Assembly: GCF_947241705.1 (NCBI RefSeq)
Contig: NC_079270.1
Span: 496,001-560,000, forward strand
Source of the DNA: Saccharomyces mikatae IFO 1815
Taxonomy: Eukaryota > Ascomycota > Saccharomycetes > Saccharomycetales > Saccharomycetaceae
Direction: 5' to 3'
Length of the DNA: 64,000 nucleotides
In this document: positions 27,592-37,446 of the stretch, piece by piece
Position numbering within the stretch: position 1 is the first letter of the stretch
Layout: each line of letters begins with the position of its first letter
Notes under the pieces: model-generated
Database searches by the model: none
Seen by the model: the letters and a program-made list of their open reading frames with translations, nothing else
Told to the model about the DNA's origin: nothing
Position numbers and translations under genes: made by a program

Positions 27592-28455
27592 ATGTCCTTT
27601 TTTGACATCGAAGCACAATCTTCAAAGGACAACTCCCGGTTTGAACCACAATCCTCAACAAACCAAAAAACCAAGGAAATAAGCGATTTAATTGAGACCT
27701 TCGCTGAACAGTCACGAATATTGGAAAAAGAATGCGCCAAAATAGGTTCTAAAAGGGATTCCAAGGAGCTGAGATACACGATTGAGACAGAGTTGATACC
27801 GAACTGTACCAGTGTAAGGGACAGAATTGAAGGCAGCATTCTTATTCATCAAAATGGGAAATTGTCAGGTGATTTCAAGAACCTGAAGACGAAATACCAA
27901 TCCCTACAACAATCATACAATCAAAGAAAGAACTTGTTTCCTCTTAAGGCTACCATTCCGCCAAAAACGTTCAAGGGAGGAAACGATATTTATCCGCGAA
28001 CTGAAGCTGTGCGACAAGATCCTGAGTCCAGTTATATTTCTATAAAAGTGAACGAGCAGACTCCGTTACTACATGACGAAAACCAGCACCAACTACAGCT
28101 ACAAGAGGAAGAAGAACAAGAACATCAACATCAACAGCAAGAGTTATCCCAGGAAGAACTAGATTTTCAAACTATCATTCACCAAGAACGATCCCAACAG
28201 ATAGGACGCATTCATACAGCTGTACAGGAGGTTAATGCAATTTTCCACCAGCTCGGTTCACTAGTGAAAGAACAGGGCGAACAGGTAACCACCATAGATG
28301 AGAATATCTCGCACTTACATGACAACATGCAGAACGCGAACAAGCAGTTAACCAGAGCGGACCAGCATCAAAGAGACCGGAACAAATGTGGAAAGGTCAC
28401 CTTAATCATTATTATAGTTGTGTGCATGGTGATATTCCTTGCCGTATTAAGCTAG
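27592..28455 (+). CDS. VAM3: Vacuolar Qa-SNARE (syntaxin) Vam3
   Basis: 287 residues (283 in S. cerevisiae). An N-terminal Habc-type helical region (about 1-125) is followed by an acidic dileucine signal NEQTPLL near residue 155, used by AP-3 for direct Golgi-to-vacuole sorting, then a Gln/Glu-rich linker (QLQEEEEQEHQHQQQ). The SNARE helix spans about 195-260 (IHTAVQEVNAIFHQLGSLV), with Gln in the zero layer (EQGEQVTTID). A C-terminal anchor follows (VTLIIIIVVCMVIFLAVLS). Vam3 drives homotypic vacuole fusion with Vti1, Vam7, Nyv1 and the HOPS complex. The Gln-rich linker is the most variable part. Confidence 0.95.
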   Translation: MSFFDIEAQSSKDNSRFEPQSSTNQKTKEISDLIETFAEQSRILEKECAKIGSKRDSKELRYTIETELIPNCTSVRDRIEGSILIHQNGKLSGDFKNLKTKYQSLQQSYNQRKNLFPLKATIPPKTFKGGNDIYPRTEAVRQDPESSYISIKVNEQTPLLHDENQHQLQLQEEEEQEHQHQQQELSQEELDFQTIIHQERSQQIGRIHTAVQEVNAIFHQLGSLVKEQGEQVTTIDENISHLHDNMQNANKQLTRADQHQRDRNKCGKVTLIIIIVVCMVIFLAVLS

Positions 28456-29866
28456 CAATTTTAATAAACGCTCATTGAACACAGACTTTCTAGCAGACCC
28501 AATCTTTATACGAGAATAAGAGTGTGTAAGTTTATTTTATTGCATTTACTTTGTTATCTTCCTTGATAAAGGGTTCCTTCGCCGCCTTTTTTTGGCCTAA
28601 GAATCATCATAGTAATGCTTTTCAAAAATTCATGCACGCAAACCTTATGTTTCTTAATGACCTGTAGCTCAAGATGCAGGTGCTGCTGCGCACCCTTTAT
28701 TTCTTTCTTTTTACTATTTCCAACGATCTACATTAATCTTTTCGCAGTGCCTCGTAAATCCCAACCAGTGTTATTAGCGTCGCCCGTCGAAAAATAATTC
28801 TAGCCGACTATGTAAAAAGCAACCGTTCTGTTTTTCTTCCATTAACTTTTTTTTTCAGGGTCAATTTACGGATATTAACCGTTATCGAGAAACAAAAGAG
28901 TTTATGCGTCGTCCTCTGACTGCAACCCTTGGCGCCCTGAAAACATGAGTTCTTATCTATTTCTGATTTATCTTATTTTTACTTTTGTTGTACAGGGCCT
29001 AAACTGTCCCTTTGATAGAAGTTAGCACCTGCTGGGTTAAACTGGCAGAAGAAAACGGCAGAAATTTCAAGCAAAAAAAGAAATCATGCATAAATATCTT
29101 AATTATGTAGGCACCTATCGGACCACAATCAGATCGCCACGGCCTGGCAGTAGTGGTTCTTATGTTTGCAAAATCTTTACAGAAATGTGTATTCTACTGT
29201 GGCGTTCCGGTCCAGCTGGGTTAACATTCCCCTATAGGATTCCGTAGCGCGCACTCACGCCGCTGCAGCTAAAGTCGCTCACTCAATACAAGGCTGCTGA
29301 AGAATGAGGAACAAGGTTGCGTTGAATGCTTCGGGAAGAATATCCGAACCGAGCCGCTAGAAAAGTAGGCAGGTACCCCGATCGAAGCAACTCGGTGTTC
29401 AGTTTAGCACAAACAGAAAAAGGAATGTGAAAGAAGAAAAAATATAATTAACTATTTTTTCTTTTCTTCGGATACGTATATATGACGTCGTCACGTTTTG
29501 TATCTTTCTGTATATCCTTTTTGGGTGTCTCCATGGGGTTGAAAAAAATCTTGCTGGAAAGAGATATTTGAGACGGTGTAGTAATCAGACTCATAACATA
29601 CGATTATTATAGAGCATTTGTACCATTCTCATTGCATATAGCCTGAACTAATTGACATTAATTACATTTATCCTACAAAAGCACAACAACGATCACTAGA
29701 AGCTACCGAATCAAGCAGCGGAGCAAGGGAGAGAAAAGGGAAAAGACTTTTGCATTAATAATAGGATCGTGCATATAAAGACTGTCAAAACCTCTTTTAG
29801 ATATAGTACTGTTGATATACTATCAGAAAAGCCCAGGAGACAGGAAGAAAAGTCAGCACATGCTAG
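28456..29866. other. Long VAM3-RGS2 spacer / RGS2 promoter
   Basis: 1411 bp. A CCCCT stress-type element lies at 29229-29233, and a 10-bp direct repeat GCTGGGTTAA occurs at 29031-29040 and 29215-29224. The stretch 29200-29400 is less AT-rich than its surroundings. No RNA gene, LTR end or supported ORF was found. Its size suggests a complex promoter for RGS2. Confidence 0.5.
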
Positions 29867-30928
29867 ATGGCGAGTGTTCCAAGCCTATGCGACATCTTGA
29901 TACCGCTAGAAAAGAGTAGTCGCAGCGCCAGCGGTGCTGAAGGTGACAAGATAGCCCTAGTTCAATCGCGAAAAAACCATCAAAGTTGTATACGTTCGCC
30001 TTACACAATTCACAAATTCTATAAATTTTTGAGAAGGGCACATTGCGAGGAAAATTTAGAGTTTTTTGAAAGAGCGCATCAGTTCCTCCAGCTCAAACAA
30101 AACGGAAATATCAGCGAAGAGAAGCTTCTAGCGATTTGGAATAAGTCATTATACGTAAAATACATTGCCGTGGACTCGCCTAAAGAATGTAACTTTTCAC
30201 AGGATATTAGAGAAATCTTTGAGGAGTGCTACGCTAATAACAAAATACCGAGCGACGTAGACGTGCTGTTCGCGATAAGTCACGTGATGGGTCTGTTGGT
30301 TGATGGGTACCATAGGTTTGTAAATTCTGTTGATGACAAAAAATACCGCTCTACCTACGCTGTCAGCAATGATTCCACTCTGAGACAAGATTATAAAAAT
30401 GGGACCACGGTTTCCATTTCGCCCTTGAGCGTGGATAATATTTCCACAGACAGAAATCCCTACATGAAGAAGCCTAGTAATAATGGTTTAGCAGCAATTA
30501 TTCAAGAGACGTCTACAGACACAACAGTCGAGTCGCAGAACAGCGGTTACACTTCTCTACCAGATGGGTCAATGTCAGCAACCGGTACTGACAGTTCGAA
30601 GTTCAGAAAAACTATGGCTAGCGATTTCCAAAAATTGCACAATTCAAGCATCCTCAGCTCAGGGAAGGGTTTGTTACAAAAACTGAATTTCACCAAGAAA
30701 CGCAGATCTTTTAAACAACCTTCAGGTGTATTTTACGGCCATTATAACAACAATATCCAACGTCATTTGAAAAGAGCCAAACAGTCATCCACTACAGTGT
30801 CTTCGTCGTCATCTAAAAACACAGAATCCTCTTCGTCGCCGTTGCCGTTAATCAATAAAGCGATTGACCACAAGGAGAAAAGTGTTGAAAAAGGCTTCAA
30901 AAAGCTTAACCTGCATGATATCAATTAA
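29867..30928 (+). CDS. RGS2: RGS-domain GTPase activator Rgs2
   Basis: 353 residues starting [17 protein letters not shown]. cerevisiae Rgs2 is about 309 by recall. The RGS fold spans about residues 40-165: [23 protein letters not shown], the [10 protein letters not shown] helix, [20 protein letters not shown], and [22 protein letters not shown]. The Ser/Asn-rich tail includes basic KKRRSFKQ and a serine run near residues 308-325. Rgs2 is the GAP for the G-alpha Gpa2, so it damps glucose-induced cAMP signalling upstream of PKA, the same pathway as RAS1 nearby. The longer tail is the notable difference and looks intact. Confidence 0.92.
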   Translation: MASVPSLCDILIPLEKSSRSASGAEGDKIALVQSRKNHQSCIRSPYTIHKFYKFLRRAHCEENLEFFERAHQFLQLKQNGNISEEKLLAIWNKSLYVKYIAVDSPKECNFSQDIREIFEECYANNKIPSDVDVLFAISHVMGLLVDGYHRFVNSVDDKKYRSTYAVSNDSTLRQDYKNGTTVSISPLSVDNISTDRNPYMKKPSNNGLAAIIQETSTDTTVESQNSGYTSLPDGSMSATGTDSSKFRKTMASDFQKLHNSSILSSGKGLLQKLNFTKKRRSFKQPSGVFYGHYNNNIQRHLKRAKQSSTTVSSSSSKNTESSSSPLPLINKAIDHKEKSVEKGFKKLNLHDIN

Positions 30929-31252
30929 CTAAGATTAGAGTTATAAATAGGCAAATGACAGAGAGTCCGTTTTCCTATTTAATTCACTTCAACTCAGCTC
31001 AATTAAATTCACTTCATATCACCCCACTCATTTTGATTGTAACTTTAGTTCCCATTTCATTTTACGTATCTGACATTGCATATAATAAGTAGACATTTAA
31101 GATAAGAGCATTCGGCATAGTTTTTCATCAAGCGAAATTTACGCAGTCATCATGCAAACCTTGGCTTGCTAGTGCAATTTCTCTTTTCCACATAGTTCAT
31201 TCATTGTATGGTATTATCTTCTTTCAATGCCGCGTGCCGTTGCCATCAAGGT

Positions 31253-31262
31253 CCGGTAACGG
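31253..31262 (+). promoter_or_regulatory. Leu3-like site of LEU9
   Basis: CCGGTAACGG matches the Leu3 palindrome CCGGNNCCGG at 7 of 8 fixed positions, 247 bp before LEU9. Leu3 with its co-effector alpha-isopropylmalate controls LEU genes, and that compound is the product of Leu9, so the context supports it. The single mismatch leaves doubt. Confidence 0.5.
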
Positions 31263-31272
31263 TCGTAGTGAA

Positions 31273-31279
31273 TGACTCA
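31273..31279 (+). promoter_or_regulatory. Gcn4 site of LEU9
   Basis: TGACTCA is the optimal Gcn4 heptamer. It lies 10 bp beyond the Leu3-like site and 230 bp before the LEU9 start, consistent with general amino-acid control. Confidence 0.7.
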
Positions 31280-31508
31280 CATTTTCTTCGTTATTCCTGG
31301 CCTTTCGAAAATGAAAAAAAAAATAAAAAAAAAAAGTTCAGATTTAAAACATAGATATTATTCTCACATTAATTGATTTATTAAGATCGGCTTCTAGGTT
31401 TCGGTAATGAATTACTTGTAACTCGGATTAATAAAACTTGTTCTCGTCGCATAGGGGTCTTTTCCTTAGAATAATAGTGTCGCCGTATCATAGTGTAGCC
31501 GCGTAGCC

Positions 31509-33326
31509 ATGGTAAAACATTCGTTCATAGCGCTAGCTGAACATGCTAGTAAAATAAGAAGGTCTATTCCACCCGTCAAATTGACTTATAAAAATATGCT
31601 TCGGGACCCATCGGTAAAATATAAGGCGTTTGTGCCACCAAAGATGACCAACAGAATTTGGCCCGACAAAACTATTCAAAAGGCTCCGCGCTGGTTGTCT
31701 ACTGACTTGAGGGATGGTAATCAATCTTTACCAGACCCAATGTCTGTGGCTCAGAAAAAAGAATACTTTCATAAGCTAATCAATATCGGTTTTAAAGAAA
31801 TCGAAGTGTCTTTTCCCTCTGCATCTCAAACAGATTTTGACTTCACTAGGTATGCTGTAGAAAACGCGCCAGATGATGTTAGTATCCAGTGTCTTGTTCA
31901 ATCTAGAGAACACTTGATCAAAAGAACCGTCGAAGCGTTAACTGGCGCCAAGAAGGCCACTATACATGTCTACTTGGCGGTAAGTGATATGTTCCGCGAA
32001 ATTGTATTCAATATGTCTCGAGAAGAAGCCATCTCAAAAGCCGTGGAAGCCACAAAGCTGGTCAGGAAGTTAACTAAAGATGATCCCTCACAACAAGCTA
32101 CTCGTTGGTCGTATCAGTTCTCTCCCGAATGCTTCAGTGATACTCCAGGTGAATTTGCTGTAGAGATTTGTGAAGCGGTCAAGAGAGTCTGGGAACCTTC
32201 CAAGGAAAATCCTATTATTTTCAACCTTCCTTCTACTGTGGAAACAGCCACACCAAATGTTTATGCTGATCAGATTGAATATTTTGCCACACATATCACT
32301 GAACGTGAAAAAGTTTGTATTGCTACACATTGTCATAATGATCGTGGTTGCGGTGTTGCTGCTACGGAATTAGGTATGCTCGCAGGTGCTGATCGTGTAG
32401 AAGGTTGTCTCTTCGGTAATGGTGAGCGTACAGGTAATGTTGATTTAGTTACTGTTGCCATGAATATGTACACCCAGGGTGTCTCTCCTAATTTGGATTT
32501 CTCTGATTTGACCTCTATTTCAGAAATTGTCCATCGCTGTAACAAAATTCCAGTTTCTCCAAGAGCTCCATATGGTGGTGAATTGGTCGTTTCTGCCTTT
32601 TCCGGCTCACATCAGGATGCAATTAAAAAGGGATTCGCTATTCAGAATAAGAAACAAGCCCAGGGAGAAACTCAGTGGAGGATCCCATACTTACCATTGG
32701 ATCCAAAGGATATCGGGCGTGATTACGAAGCTGTCATTAGGGTCAACTCACAATCCGGCAAGGGCGGTGCTGCTTGGGTCATTTTGAGATCGCTAGGGTT
32801 AGATGTACCAAGATCAATGCAAGTTGATTTTTCCAATATTCTACAGAAGAATGCGGATGCCTTAGGAAGGGAGTTAAAGTCCGAAGAAATTACAAAACTA
32901 TTTAAGGAAACTTACAACTACAACAACAATGAACACATATACGTCACTTTGTTGAATTACGAAGTCAAAAAATTGAACTCAGAACGTAGAGCCTTAGTGG
33001 GCCAAGTTGAAATTAATGACAAAGTTGTTAATATCGAAGGTTACGGTAATGGTCCCATCTCCTCTCTAGTGGATGCTCTATCCAATCTATTGAACGTTAA
33101 GTTTAGCGTTCAGAACTATTCCGAACACTCTTTAGGTTCTGGTTCTACAAACCAAGCTGCATCTTTCATAAACCTTTCCTATATAAAGAACGATAATCAT
33201 CCTATTGCCAGTAATATGTGGGGTATTGGTGTCTCCGAAGACACTGGGGATGCATCTATTAAGGCAGTATTTGCTACTGTTAATAATATAATCCATTCCA
33301 AGGACGTTGTACTAGCAGAAGAATAA
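31509..33326 (+). CDS. LEU9: Alpha-isopropylmalate synthase, mitochondrial isozyme
   Basis: 605 residues (604 in S. cerevisiae Leu9). The N-terminal 30 residues (MVKHSFIALAEHASKIRRSIPP) are basic and non-acidic, as for a matrix presequence. The HMGL-like catalytic TIM barrel shows STDLRDGNQSLPDPM (metal-binding Asp, about residue 65), HCHNDRGCG with paired His ligands, and the GNGERTGN loop. The C-terminal LeuA dimer domain, the site of leucine feedback inhibition, is entire. It condenses acetyl-CoA with 2-ketoisovalerate, the first step of leucine synthesis. The S. cerevisiae paralogue is LEU4. Closeness to S. cerevisiae Leu9 and the syntenic place favour LEU9 over LEU4. Confidence 0.95.
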   Translation: MVKHSFIALAEHASKIRRSIPPVKLTYKNMLRDPSVKYKAFVPPKMTNRIWPDKTIQKAPRWLSTDLRDGNQSLPDPMSVAQKKEYFHKLINIGFKEIEVSFPSASQTDFDFTRYAVENAPDDVSIQCLVQSREHLIKRTVEALTGAKKATIHVYLAVSDMFREIVFNMSREEAISKAVEATKLVRKLTKDDPSQQATRWSYQFSPECFSDTPGEFAVEICEAVKRVWEPSKENPIIFNLPSTVETATPNVYADQIEYFATHITEREKVCIATHCHNDRGCGVAATELGMLAGADRVEGCLFGNGERTGNVDLVTVAMNMYTQGVSPNLDFSDLTSISEIVHRCNKIPVSPRAPYGGELVVSAFSGSHQDAIKKGFAIQNKKQAQGETQWRIPYLPLDPKDIGRDYEAVIRVNSQSGKGGAAWVILRSLGLDVPRSMQVDFSNILQKNADALGRELKSEEITKLFKETYNYNNNEHIYVTLLNYEVKKLNSERRALVGQVEINDKVVNIEGYGNGPISSLVDALSNLLNVKFSVQNYSEHSLGSGSTNQAASFINLSYIKNDNHPIASNMWGIGVSEDTGDASIKAVFATVNNIIHSKDVVLAEE

Positions 33327-33352
33327 GTTGATGTGACTTCTAATTAGTCATG

Positions 33353-33392
<40 letters not shown>

Positions 33393-33768
33393 TATTTTTT
33401 AATTTACAATTGATACATTGCGCAAGTTAATTCATGCCAAGAAAAATGACTGATTCCACTAAGTCCTCCTACTACTTTCTTTACTATCTTCAGAATGCTT
33501 TTTCTCGTTTATATTTTCTCGTTGTTATTTTTTTCCATGCTACTTTTTTCTTGCGTGAAACACCCTACACAGGCCACCGCCTAATCTGAAGAGGATCTGA
33601 ATAGGGATTTTTCGAGCATTACTGGAACTGTTGAGAGAACCAACAGAACCCTGAAACTTTGTTAACAGAAGAAAGCGAATATTAAATTTAAGATTGAAGA
33701 ATCTAGCAGTAAGAGGAAGAAAGAAACATACCGGTCCAGAGAATATCTAGTTCCCCATTCCTTATAAA
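33327..33768. other. LEU9-INP53 spacer
   Basis: 442 bp with the TA repeat and LEU9 3' end, then the INP53 promoter with T-rich stretches around 33480-33550. No gene seen. Confidence 0.5.
33354..33388. repeat. (TA)n microsatellite after LEU9
   Basis: An unbroken alternating TA run of 35 bp starting 28 bp after the LEU9 stop. TATATA is also the yeast polyadenylation efficiency element, so the tract probably doubles as part of the LEU9 terminator. Confidence 0.95.
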
Positions 33769-36700
33769 ATGTTTATCTTTATTTCTAAAGAACCTGAAAG
33801 AAGGCTAGCTATTGTGTCCGACTCGTATGCTCTTGTTCTTAAACCAGTTGGGAAAAAACCATCTGATAAACCTCTATGTGCTATTGAGCTTCTACCAAAA
33901 AATGACTTGAAAAAATATGGTTTCAAAAGACTTACATCACATGAGATTTTTGGTGTCATCGGTCTCATTGAGGTCAACGGTCTATTGTTTGTCGGTGCCA
34001 TTACTGGTAAATCAAAAGTTGCACAGCCATGTCCAGGGGAAACTGTGAACAAGATTTTTGCTGTTGATTTTTTTTGTTTAAATGATGACAGTTGGGATTT
34101 CATTGAAATCGATTCTTCAGGCTATCCTGTGCTACCTGAAACCGCTTCTACCGAATATCAAGACGCCTTACCAAAACATCCATGTTACGAATTGAAAAAA
34201 CTATTATCCAACGGATCCTTCTACTACAGTTCTGATTTTGATTTAACATCAACGTTACAGCATCGTGGGTATGGTCAACACTCTTTGAGTACAGACACCT
34301 ATGAAGAAGAATATATGTGGAACTCTTTTCTGATGCAAGAAATGATAACCTATAGAGATCATTTGGACACAAATTTGAAACAAATCCTAGATGATGAGGG
34401 GTTTTTGACTACAGTTATTCGTGGGTTTGCTGAAACTTTCGTCTCGTACGTTATGAAATTGAAAGTCGCTGTTACAATTATTTCGAAACAAAGCTGGAAG
34501 AGAGCAGGCACAAGATTTAATGCACGCGGTGTTGATGACGAGGCAAATGTAGCCAATTTTGTAGAAACAGAGTTTATTATGTACTCTAGCCAGTATTGTT
34601 ATGCTTTTACACAAATTAGAGGCAGTATACCTGTATTTTGGGAGCAAGGTACGTCCTTAATCAACCCAAGAGTACAAATTACCAGATCATTTGAAGCCAC
34701 TCAACCAGTATTTGATAAGCACATCATGAAATCAGTAGTCAAGTATGGGCCTGTCCATGTTGTTAATTTATTGTCTACAAAGTCCTCGGAGATCGAACTT
34801 TCAAAACGGTACAAAGAGCATTTGACTAATTCAAAGAAATTTAATTTTAACAAAGATGTATTTTTAACAGAATTTGATTTTCACAAAGAGACTTCGCAGG
34901 AAGGCTTTTCTGGCGTCAGAAAACTTATTCCATTAATAATGGAATCTCTTTTATCTTCCGGTTATTATTCTTATGATGTTAAAGAAAAAAAGAACATTTC
35001 CGAGCAACATGGTATATTTAGAACAAACTGTTTAGATTGTTTGGACAGAACAAATTTAGCTCAGCAAATCATATCCTTAGCCGCTTTTAGGACCTTTCTC
35101 GAAGATTTCCGATTGATTAGTTCAAATTCTTTCATCGACGATGATGATTTTGTTTCCAAACACAACACCCTATGGGCTGATCATGGTGACCAAATCTCCC
35201 AGATATATACCGGTACAAATGCTTTAAAGTCCTCTTTTTCTAGGAAGGGTAAAATGTCACTTGCTGGAGCATTATCAGATGCCACAAAATCAGTCAGCAG
35301 AATATACATTAACAATTTTATGGATAAAGAAAAGCAACAAAATATCGATACTTTGCTGGGAAGGTTACCATACCAGAAAGCAGTCCAGCTATATGATCCT
35401 GTGAACGAATACGTCAGTACTAAGTTGCAAAGTATGTCTGACAATTTCACTACCACCACTAATATAAACTTGCTAATAGGATCATTTAACGTTAACGGCG
35501 CGACCAAAAAGGTTGATCTATCAAAATGGCTATTTCCGATTGGTGAAAAATTCAAACCAGATGTTGTTGTTCTAGGTTTCCAAGAGGTTATAGAATTATC
35601 TGCAGGTTCAATTTTGAACGCTGATTACTCAAAAAGTTCTTTTTGGGAAAATTTGGTTGGGGATTGCCTAAATCAGTATGATGATAAATACCTGTTGTTG
35701 AGAGTAGAACAAATGACATCTTTACTGATCTTATTTTTTGTTAAAGCAGATAAAGCTAAGTACGTAAAGCAGGTTGAGGGTGCCACCAAAAAGACTGGTT
35801 TTAGGGGTATGGCCGGGAACAAAGGTGCAGTGTCTATAAGATTTGAGTACGGTGCCACTTCATTCTGTTTTATAAACTCTCACCTTGCGGCGGGCGCCAC
35901 AAATGTTGAGGAGCGTCGTAGTGATTATGAGAGCATAGTCAGAGGCATAACATTTACAAGAACAAAGATGATACCCCATCATGATTCCATCTTCTGGTTG
36001 GGTGATATGAATTATAGAATAAATCTACCGAACGAGGACGTTAGAAGAGAGCTACAAAACCAAGATGAAGGTTATATCGAAAAATTGTTACACTTTGATC
36101 AACTTACTCTAGGGATAAATTCAGGCACTGTATTTGAAGGCTTTAAGGAACCAACCTTGAAGTTCCGTCCAACTTATAAATATGATCCAGGTACTGGAAC
36201 CTATGATTCTTCTGAAAAGGAGAGAACGCCATCTTGGACGGATAGAATTATTTATAAAGGAGATAACTTACTTCCTTTGTCTTATTCAGACGCTCCGATA
36301 ATGATTAGCGACCATCGGCCAGTCTACGCGGCATATAGAGCAAAAATTACTTTTGTTGATGACAAGGAGAGACTATCCCTCAAGAAACGTTTATTCGCTG
36401 AATATAAGCAAGAGCATCCTGAAGAACCGGGTTCTTTAATATCCGAACTTCTCAATCTTAGCCTAGATGACAGGAGTAGTGATGGGTTTAAAAGTTCTTC
36501 CGAAAATTCTCTACTAGATATCGATCCAATAATGGCACAACCTGCAACATCCAGCATTGCTTCCTCATCACCTGTTTCATCAGCATCGGTTTCATTACAA
36601 TCTGTCAGAACTCAAGATATTAGCCAATCTCACACTTCCACCAAGCCAATATTGCGTCCGCCACCTCCGCCTGCTCATAAATCTGTATCAGCACCAGCCC

Positions 36701-37095
36701 CTTCAATATCAGAAAGAAACTCATTAACACCACAAACTTCAACCGCATCACTGTCATCATCTGTGGGAAATGTTCTTCAAACAAAGAAACCGTTAGCACA
36801 GAATAGACGAATTCCACCACCAGGATTTAATCAGAATATTTTAACTCCAAAAAGTACTAGTAATTTGACATCACCTATGTCATCCAAGGTTGATCTATAT
36901 AATGGCCTTGCTGAAACTGCACACTCAGCGCAGATTACCAGACAACAAACTCCTTCACCATCTTTCACAGCACCAAAGGATGCTAATAGGCAGTCAGAGA
37001 CCTCATTATCCAATGAAAATCCCCTTGAGCTAGAGAAAAAAGCTAAATTCAACCATATGACTTTAGATTCATGGCAGCCATTGACCCCAAAATAA
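33769..37095 (+). CDS. INP53: Synaptojanin-like polyphosphoinositide phosphatase Inp53/Sjl3
   Basis: 1108 residues (1107 in S. cerevisiae). An N-terminal Sac1 domain (about 1-500) has an intact catalytic CX5RT motif, NCLDCLDRTN, with Cys421 and Arg427, so it should be active, unlike Inp51. The inositol polyphosphate 5-phosphatase domain (about 560-870) shows GFQEVIELSAGSI, GDMNYRINLP, PSWTDRIIYK and SDHRPVYAAY. The C-terminal tail is Ser/Pro-rich with ILRPPPPPAHK, fitting SH3 or clathrin-adaptor contacts. Inp53 dephosphorylates several phosphoinositides and acts in trans-Golgi to endosome clathrin traffic. The paralogue is INP52; locus and tail favour INP53. Confidence 0.94.
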   Translation: MFIFISKEPERRLAIVSDSYALVLKPVGKKPSDKPLCAIELLPKNDLKKYGFKRLTSHEIFGVIGLIEVNGLLFVGAITGKSKVAQPCPGETVNKIFAVDFFCLNDDSWDFIEIDSSGYPVLPETASTEYQDALPKHPCYELKKLLSNGSFYYSSDFDLTSTLQHRGYGQHSLSTDTYEEEYMWNSFLMQEMITYRDHLDTNLKQILDDEGFLTTVIRGFAETFVSYVMKLKVAVTIISKQSWKRAGTRFNARGVDDEANVANFVETEFIMYSSQYCYAFTQIRGSIPVFWEQGTSLINPRVQITRSFEATQPVFDKHIMKSVVKYGPVHVVNLLSTKSSEIELSKRYKEHLTNSKKFNFNKDVFLTEFDFHKETSQEGFSGVRKLIPLIMESLLSSGYYSYDVKEKKNISEQHGIFRTNCLDCLDRTNLAQQIISLAAFRTFLEDFRLISSNSFIDDDDFVSKHNTLWADHGDQISQIYTGTNALKSSFSRKGKMSLAGALSDATKSVSRIYINNFMDKEKQQNIDTLLGRLPYQKAVQLYDPVNEYVSTKLQSMSDNFTTTTNINLLIGSFNVNGATKKVDLSKWLFPIGEKFKPDVVVLGFQEVIELSAGSILNADYSKSSFWENLVGDCLNQYDDKYLLLRVEQMTSLLILFFVKADKAKYVKQVEGATKKTGFRGMAGNKGAVSIRFEYGATSFCFINSHLAAGATNVEERRSDYESIVRGITFTRTKMIPHHDSIFWLGDMNYRINLPNEDVRRELQNQDEGYIEKLLHFDQLTLGINSGTVFEGFKEPTLKFRPTYKYDPGTGTYDSSEKERTPSWTDRIIYKGDNLLPLSYSDAPIMISDHRPVYAAYRAKITFVDDKERLSLKKRLFAEYKQEHPEEPGSLISELLNLSLDDRSSDGFKSSSENSLLDIDPIMAQPATSSIASSSPVSSASVSLQSVRTQDISQSHTSTKPILRPPPPPAHKSVSAPAPSISERNSLTPQTSTASLSSSVGNVLQTKKPLAQNRRIPPPGFNQNILTPKSTSNLTSPMSSKVDLYNGLAETAHSAQITRQQTPSPSFTAPKDANRQSETSLSNENPLELEKKAKFNHMTLDSWQPLTPK

Positions 37096-37446
37096 TCGCA
37101 TGTTGTTTTTTAGGGAGGATGATTGTTTTTCACTGTATATTTTCTAAGTAATCACTTAACTTATCCTGAAATGTTAGATAATAAGCAGGTGAGTCGATTT
37201 TCGGAAGTTGTCCTAGTCTAATTTCTGTCTGAATTATTATTGATTATTCTTATTGAATAATTGGAAGAGAGTGCGTGTCAATAGGGCGTCTCGGGCAACA
37301 GCTGGAAAAAATCAGAATGTAGTTGACCATAGATTAAATATTGATGGGTATGTACAAGCAAGAGAGAATTACTGCTGCCCATAAACTCATTATTGTATCT
37401 TGACCTTTACTTCAACAACATTCTTTAATTCTGCAAGTAGTTCCAT
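37096..37446. other. INP53-TFC7 spacer
   Basis: 351 bp of terminator and promoter sequence. I see no strong motif, RNA gene or supported ORF. Confidence 0.5.

Larger units (their letters stand above)
30929..31508. other. RGS2-LEU9 spacer / LEU9 promoter
   Basis: 580 bp. It holds the Leu3-like and Gcn4 sites listed separately, an A-rich tract at about 31312-31337 and a 4-codon upstream ORF (ATG at 31407, stop at 31419-31421) in the possible LEU9 leader. Confidence 0.6.

Noticed and set aside
30279-30286. TCACGTGA inside RGS2 as a possible centromere CDEI element
   Set aside because: In a coding region, with no AT-rich CDEII or CDEIII beside it.
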